Part shown: in pieces, positions 59,631-64,000 of the stretch
Layout: each line of letters starts with the position of its first letter
How positions within the stretch are numbered: position 1 is the first letter of the stretch
Assembly: GCF_000239695.1 (NCBI RefSeq)
Contig: NZ_JH470338.1
Span: forward strand, 1,463,401-1,527,400
DNA from: Actinomyces graevenitzii C83
GTDB taxonomy: Bacteria > Actinomycetota > Actinomycetes > Actinomycetales > Actinomycetaceae
DNA: 64,000 nt
Direction: 5' to 3'
Program-made: the position numbers and the translations under genes
Notes under the pieces: generated by a model
What the model was told of the DNA's origin: nothing
Databases searched by the model: none
Seen by the model: the letters and a program-made list of their open reading frames with translations, nothing else

Positions 59631-61079
59631 TTACAGGTCCTGCGGCTCACCCACAGTGAAGTCCAGGCCCAGGGCGCGTTCCAAGGCCGTACCACCCAGG
59701 TACACCACCACCGTGGTCACCATGGCGTTAATGGCGGGAATACCCAGGTCTTTAACAAACCAACCCACCAGGGCCCCGGCCAGGATAGACAGCACCGGCA
59801 CCCACTTAAAGGCCACGATCCCGGCACTGTAGGAGCGGCGTCGGGCAAAGTAATCCACAATCAGGACCGTGCCCACGGGCGGCAAAGTAGCGTTCAAAAT
59901 GTTGAGCCAACCCACAAAATTGTCATACAGCCACAGGGCAGCCAGCGTGCCCAGGATGCCGGCCACCAGCACCAGCGGCTTCTTGGGGATCTTGGTGATG
60001 TTGGCGTAACCCAAACCGGTGGTGTACAGGGCGTTGTTGTTGGTGGTCCAAATGTTGGCGCCCAGCACCACAATGGCGGGAATGGCCAGGCCCTGGGCGA
60101 TCATCACGTAGAAAATGTCGTCTTTGCCGGTAAACGCGCCGCCTACCGCACCGAAAGAGAACATCAGGGTGTTACCCAGGAAGAAAGCCACCACGGTGGT
60201 GATCACGGCGGAGGAGGTGGATTTAGCGAAACGGGTGAAGTTAGGGGTGGCGCTACCGCCAGAAACGAAGGAGCCCACCACTAGGCCCACGGCGCTAACC
60301 ACGCCCATGCCGGTGCTTTTAGCGAAGATGGCAGACAGCCCACCGCCGTCGGCAGTGGCACTAACCATGGAGTAGGTGCCCAAAATAGCGATCAGGGGCA
60401 CGGAAATGAACGAAACAATCTCAATTGCTTTAATGCCGTAGTAGGCGCTGGCGGTCATCAACCCACCAGCAATAATCACAATCACCCACACGTTTACGTG
60501 CAGCAGCTCGGCGGTGGGTTTAGCGAACATGGCCACGCCCACGCCAAACCAACCCATCTGGGTCAAGCTGATCAGGGCTGAAGGCAGGAATGAACCTTTA
60601 GTTCCAAAGGTGCGCTGGGACATCAGGTCGAAACTCAAACCGGTTTTCGCGCCGATATAGCCCAGCGCACCGGTGTAAACCGCCAAAATTGCGCCGCCAA
60701 TAAGCACAGCCAGGATGTAGCCGTTTAAATTTAGGCCCTGGCCGAGTTTGGCGCCCACGCTCATGGAGGCGGAGAAGAAGGTAAAGCCCAACATAACAAA
60801 ACCGACGGCCCAAAATGACCGTCGGCTTTGTGTGGGAACAGCTTCGAAGGAATAGTCTTCGTCAATGGCACTAGAGTGCTGGGAAATGAGTGCGTCTAGA
60901 TCTTGTGCAGAATTTGCCGCGTCAGCAGCTGCAGTGCTGGATGCGCCGGAACCGGGTGCGCCGGAACCGGGTGCACCGGAACCGGCAGATGCGCCAGAGC
61001 TAGCAGACGCACCGGAACTGGATGCACCGGGAGATGATGAGGCTGCGGCCGGGTTGTGGCCGGGATGAGACGAGCTCAT
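59631..61079 (-). CDS. codB: Cytosine permease (NCS1 family)
   Basis: 482 aa. Residues 1-60 are an unusual Ser/Ala/Gly/Pro low-complexity extension with GAPGSGAPGSGAS units. A twelve-helix transporter follows: GYIGAKTGLSFDLMSQRTFG, TQMGWFGVGVAMFAKPTAEL, and GSATPNFTRFAKSTSSAV. The NCS1 signature and order match CodB. It imports cytosine for CodA. AAGGAAA before ATG. The 200-bp gap to codA holds GCCCCAAGCC-type repeats (about 59530-59570). The divergent promoter region (61080-61351) is shared with the epimerase gene. Confidence 0.93.
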   Translation of the reverse strand: MSSSHPGHNPAAASSSPGASSSGASASSGASAGSGAPGSGAPGSGASSTAAADAANSAQDLDALISQHSSAIDEDYSFEAVPTQSRRSFWAVGFVMLGFTFFSASMSVGAKLGQGLNLNGYILAVLIGGAILAVYTGALGYIGAKTGLSFDLMSQRTFGTKGSFLPSALISLTQMGWFGVGVAMFAKPTAELLHVNVWVIVIIAGGLMTASAYYGIKAIEIVSFISVPLIAILGTYSMVSATADGGGLSAIFAKSTGMGVVSAVGLVVGSFVSGGSATPNFTRFAKSTSSAVITTVVAFFLGNTLMFSFGAVGGAFTGKDDIFYVMIAQGLAIPAIVVLGANIWTTNNNALYTTGLGYANITKIPKKPLVLVAGILGTLAALWLYDNFVGWLNILNATLPPVGTVLIVDYFARRRSYSAGIVAFKWVPVLSILAGALVGWFVKDLGIPAINAMVTTVVVYLGGTALERALGLDFTVGEPQDL

Positions 61080-61351
61080 GGGTTTCCTTCCAAAAGGTAG
61101 CCAAAATCCACGGTAGGTTACTGGTTAAATTTAGGCTGATTCAAGGCTTTAAGCACGAAAGCTCGCCAAATGTGCATAAAGCTACTTTCCGGACTGGTTT
61201 TGACGGTAGGCTGTGGCTAGCAGGCGCCATAGTGGGTGCTGCTCAAGCTTGCTGCCTTGCTGCTTTGTTGCCTGGTGGCGCTTTTCAGCCCACGCACGCC
61301 CGCTAAGGCAAGAGCTGCTAGGCAAATATTTATCTGTACCAGGAGGCCGCG

Positions 61352-62704
61352 ATGGCGCTGCAATGGATTGGTTCCCCCGAACACACCCGCTGGTTGGGTC
61401 AGCACACTCAGGCTTTGCTGGATTTTGCGCGCCGTAGCCGGGTTCCCGGTGGTTTTGGCTGGATCGGTCCCGACGGCGTCGTTGATTCTTCCCGACCGGT
61501 AGAGCTGTGGATTACTGGGCGCATGACCTATGTATTTAGCGTGGGCGTGCTGTTGGGTGTGCCCGGGTGCCGGCGCTACGCCGACCATGGGGTGCAGGCG
61601 TTAACCAACGCATTTTGGGATGAAACCAATGGTGGCTGGTTTAGCGCCATTGAAAGTGAACTAGATGAGGATGGCCATGGCCGGGTGGCCCCCGGTTTTA
61701 CCCGCAAAGAGTGCTACCAGCACGCTTTTGTGCTGCTGGGGGCGGCTACGGCCCTAGCGGCGGGGCGTCCAGGAGCGGCGCCCCTGCTTAAGCGAGCCCT
61801 GGAGGTACATGAGCGTTACTTCTTTGACCACTCCCAGTCCATGCCCACCGAGTCTTATGCCCTAGATTTCACTGACCCGGAGGATTACCGGGGTATTAAC
61901 GCCGCCATGCACACGGTGGAGGCCTACCTGGCTATTGCGGACGCCACCGGTGATGACCGTTGGCTGGAGCGCGCCCTGGGGATTGTGGACTTTGCTATTA
62001 ACCAGCAGGCCCGCGCCCACGGCTGGCGTATCCCTGAGCACTACAGCACCACTTGGGTGCCGGATCCTGACTACAACATTGATGAGGTAGCCCATCCCTT
62101 CCGCCCCTTTGGCATCACCCCCGGTCACGGCCTGGAGTGGGCTCGCCTGACAGTGCAGTTGCGGGCGGCTTTGCAAGAGGTTGGTTTGGAGGCGCCGGCT
62201 TGGATGCTGCCGGCTGCTTTGGAGCTGTTTACCCGTTCGCGCGCTGATGGTTGGAATCGCGACGGCGCCCCCGGCTTTGTTTACACCGTTGATTTTGTGG
62301 GCACACCGGTGGTGCACGAGCGTATGCACTGGGTGACTTGTGAGGCTATTAGTGCCGCCGCCGCCTTGCACTGTGCGCTAGTTAACGAACCAGTACCGTT
62401 GGCCGCTAAGGCCACCAGCATGGCCTATTTGGAGCACGCCTACCGCAGCGCCTGGGATTACTGTGAGCAATACATTATTGGTGGTGGGGACCCCTTTACC
62501 CGCGCCGAGATTGACCCGCAAAATGCGCCATTAGACCAGGCCGGGGCCTGGGTGCATGAGCTGGATCAGGCCAACCAACCCTCCACCCGCACCTGGGCTG
62601 GCTACCCGGACATTTACCACGCTTTGCAAGCAACTTTGATTCCGCGCGTGCCGGTGTGGCCGGTACTACCCGGCGCACTGCGAGATGGCCTGTTAGACCG
62701 TTAG
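61352..62704 (+). CDS. AGE-family epimerase/isomerase
   Basis: 450 aa, (alpha/alpha)6 barrel family of N-acylglucosamine 2-epimerases. Signatures: RMTYVFSVGVLLG (substrate Arg), a YQHAFVLLGAATAL helix, NAAMHTVEAYLA, WRIPEHYSTTWVPDPDYN, and FGITPGHGLEWARL with the catalytic His, then HWVTCEAISAAAAL. This pattern (PGHxxEWxRL) is closer to mannose isomerase/YihS-like members than to GlcNAc epimerase. A good AGGAGG precedes the ATG. It might act on host-derived sugars together with the sialidase, but no sialic-acid pathway genes accompany it. Substrate not determined. Confidence 0.87.
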   Translation: MALQWIGSPEHTRWLGQHTQALLDFARRSRVPGGFGWIGPDGVVDSSRPVELWITGRMTYVFSVGVLLGVPGCRRYADHGVQALTNAFWDETNGGWFSAIESELDEDGHGRVAPGFTRKECYQHAFVLLGAATALAAGRPGAAPLLKRALEVHERYFFDHSQSMPTESYALDFTDPEDYRGINAAMHTVEAYLAIADATGDDRWLERALGIVDFAINQQARAHGWRIPEHYSTTWVPDPDYNIDEVAHPFRPFGITPGHGLEWARLTVQLRAALQEVGLEAPAWMLPAALELFTRSRADGWNRDGAPGFVYTVDFVGTPVVHERMHWVTCEAISAAAALHCALVNEPVPLAAKATSMAYLEHAYRSAWDYCEQYIIGGGDPFTRAEIDPQNAPLDQAGAWVHELDQANQPSTRTWAGYPDIYHALQATLIPRVPVWPVLPGALRDGLLDR

Positions 62705-62778
62705 TAGTGCGTGATAAAGTTACGCGTGCTGACCGCCGGAAACGCATAAGGATCTGTGGCGTTTGTGGAGGTCCAGCT

Positions 62779-62865
62779 GGAGAGGTGACAGAGCGGCCGA
62801 ATGTGACGGTCTTGAAAACCGTTGTGTCCGCAAGGGCACCAGGGGTTCGAATCCCCTCCTCTCCG
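62779..62865 (+). tRNA. tRNA-Ser (UGA)
   Basis: 87 nt. Acceptor GGAGAGG/CCTCTCC, discriminator G; anticodon stem ACGGT/ACCGT with loop CTTGAAA (anticodon TGA); long variable arm; T-arm AGGGGTTCGAATCCCCT. CCA not encoded. Confidence 0.96.
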
Positions 62866-62937
62866 CCGGCCGGTTTAAAAATCGCTTTGCTAGAGAGAGA
62901 TTTTTAAGCTAGGCTTAGTCGCGGTCGTTGATCGTTT

Positions 62938-63028
62938 GGAGACGTCGCATAGTGGCCTAGTGCGCCTTCCTGCTAAGAAGGTTGAGGTTGATAGCCTCTC
63001 GCGGGTTCAAATCCCGCCGTCTCCGCCA
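62938..63028 (+). tRNA. tRNA-Ser (GCU)
   Basis: Acceptor GGAGACG/CGTCTCC, discriminator G at 63025; anticodon stem CCTTC/GAAGG with loop CTGCTAA (anticodon GCT); long variable arm; T-loop TTCAAAT. CCA at 63026-63028 appears encoded. 72 bp after the other tRNA-Ser. Confidence 0.95.
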
Positions 63029-63033
63029 CCAAA

Positions 63034-63053
63034 CCCCGCCACGGCGGGGTTTT
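63034..63053 (+). terminator. Terminator after tRNA-Ser (GCU)
   Basis: CCCCGC-CACG-GCGGGG followed by TTTT. Confidence 0.75.
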
Positions 63054-63062
63054 GGGGTTAAA

Positions 63063-63219
63063 GGACAAAAAGAGTTGGTCTGAGCCCGACCTTTCGGCTT
63101 TGTAGTGCGGGAAAGTCTGGTTCAAAGTTGTTGGGGGCCAACTTTGAGGGTGGACAAAATGTGTTGGTGAAACGTCGACTTTTCGGCTTTGTGGTGCGGG
63201 AGAGTGGGCGTCAAAGTTG
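63063..63219. repeat. Duplicated IS left end
   Basis: Two 68-bp imperfect direct copies, 63063-63130 and 63152-63219 (offset 89 bp). Each starts GGACAAAA, passes through TTTCGGCTTTGT, and ends TCAAAGTTG. Between them CAAAGTTG/CAACTTTG forms an inverted repeat (63123-63146). They lie between the tRNA terminator and the transposase gene. Confidence 0.7.
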
Positions 63220-63238
63220 GTACTGGCAGATTCGGTGA

Positions 63239-64000
63239 GTGAACATCTCGAAATGCGATTCCTGTGGCAGGAAGCTGATCCGGTACGGACTGTCGAAATC
63301 GGGCAAGCAGAGGTGGCATTGCACCTCGTGCCACTCAACTGGCGTGCAGCGGATTGATACCTCGGCCAAGCATCTGGGTGAGTTTCTTGCCTGGCTGCTC
63401 AGCGGTAATCGGCAGGCGGATATGCCAGGTGGGGGCAGGTCGTTTCGCAGGCGATGCCAGGGTTTGTGGCAGGTGTGGCCTCTTGCTCCGGTGGTGGATG
63501 AGGTGCATGAGGTCGTGTTCGTTGACGCGATCCACCTGGGCCGCAAAGCGGTCGTCTTGATTGCTCAGTCCCGGGATTTCATCTTGGGCTGGTATGTGGC
63601 ACGCAGTGAGAACTCGCGCGCCTGGGAAGCGCTCATGAACCGGATCGCCCCACCAGACGTGGTGGTGACGGATGGGGGCAGTGGCTTCGAAAAAGCCCGC
63701 AAGAAAGCCTGGCCGAACACGCGGGTCCAGCGGTGCACCTTCCACGCGTTCGGGACCATCAAACAAGCCACCACCATTCGCCCCAAGCTTGCAGCCTCCA
63801 AGGAACTGTACGGCTTGGGCAAGCAGCTCTTGCACGTGAAAGACCGAGAGCAAGCGGCCTCATGGATAGACACCTACTTGGACTGGTGCAAGCGCTGGGA
63901 GGGCTTCCTCGCGCAGAAGACCAAGAGGGACGATGGCGGGTGGCAATACACGCACGAACGACTCGTGCGGGCCCGCAACAGTGTGAACCGGCTCATCGGA
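63239..64000 (+). mobile_element. IS1249-like transposase gene, cut by window end
   Basis: Open frame of 254 codons from a GTG at 63239, with no stop before the window end. The N-terminus is a zinc-ribbon, CDSCGRKL...HCTSCHSTG (two CxxC). Then a DDE-type catalytic domain: EVVFVDAIHLGRKAVVLIAQ (first Asp), a DVVVTDGGSGFEKARKKAWP block (second Asp) and VQRCTFHAFGTIKQA. This order matches IS1249-type transposases (IS256-related), known from corynebacteria and Actinomyces. The third acidic residue would lie beyond the window. It is inserted directly downstream of a tRNA-Ser gene. Confidence 0.85.

Noticed and set aside
63354..63560. 68-codon frame inside the IS
   Set aside because: It is out of frame with the transposase, which is open from 63239 to the window end with zinc-ribbon and DDE motifs.

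Overview
The window (about 58-60% GC, with AT-richer islands) looks like a chromosome segment of an actinobacterium, most likely Actinomycetaceae; the genus is not decided. The reasons are a WhiB/class A PBP/metallophosphoesterase block with a DUF4177 gene and a Crp-type regulator (the order seen around whiB4-ponA2-crp in mycobacteria), an actinobacterial Tad (Flp pilus) cluster, LAXTG-type sortase signalling on a sialidase, a YwiC-like protein and a DUF5926 protein. Many genes have a TAnnnT -10 box only 6-7 nt before the start codon, which predicts leaderless mRNAs.

Layout. 1-4 kb: Tad machinery on the minus strand (CpaE/Ssd-like ATPase, TadA, a fused TadB-TadC). 4-10 kb: secreted lipase, degenerate Fic protein, and two membrane proteins that look related, one with a huge Ala/Ser-rich N-terminus. 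10-13 kb: YbdK-type glutamate-cysteine ligase, class I glutamine amidotransferase, tRNA-Pro. 13-18 kb: metallophosphoesterase, PBP, WhiB, DUF4177, Crp. 18-21 kb: LytR_C protein, prepilin peptidase, uracil permease, then a consensus parS site inside a 40-bp perfect palindrome. 21-31 kb: DUF4190-like protein, flippase/kinase-like fusion, CopA-CopZ, PurB, cell-wall sialidase. 31-36 kb: unknown membrane protein with a degenerate ABC-like tail, WXG-like protein plus a hydrolase with a proline-rich tail, YwiC-like protein. 37-42 kb: phosphoglucomutase, RidA, FMN reductase, DUF5926, GT2.

42.6-53.5 kb is the most unusual part. It is a same-strand array of four paralogous membrane proteins with an extracytoplasmic alkaline-phosphatase-superfamily-like domain. 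One copy is split into two overlapping genes and a fructosamine kinase gene sits inside the array. Only one copy keeps the Asp of the first metal-binding motif. The array is followed by OxyR, SerS, a HAD hydrolase, a small membrane protein, CodA/CodB (cytosine uptake and deamination, which fits UraA as pyrimidine salvage), an AGE-family epimerase, two tRNA-Ser genes and an IS1249-type transposase cut by the window end.

Functionally the window is rich in cell-envelope genes (Tad pilus and prepilin peptidase, PBP, LytR_C, flippase-like protein, sialidase, AP-like array), together with redox genes (YbdK, OxyR, WhiB, FMN reductase), copper export and pyrimidine salvage. The parS site, and AP-like proteins of a kind I recall next to murJ near the origin in Streptomyces, suggest the window is not far from oriC. 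That is inference; no dnaA or parAB is present.
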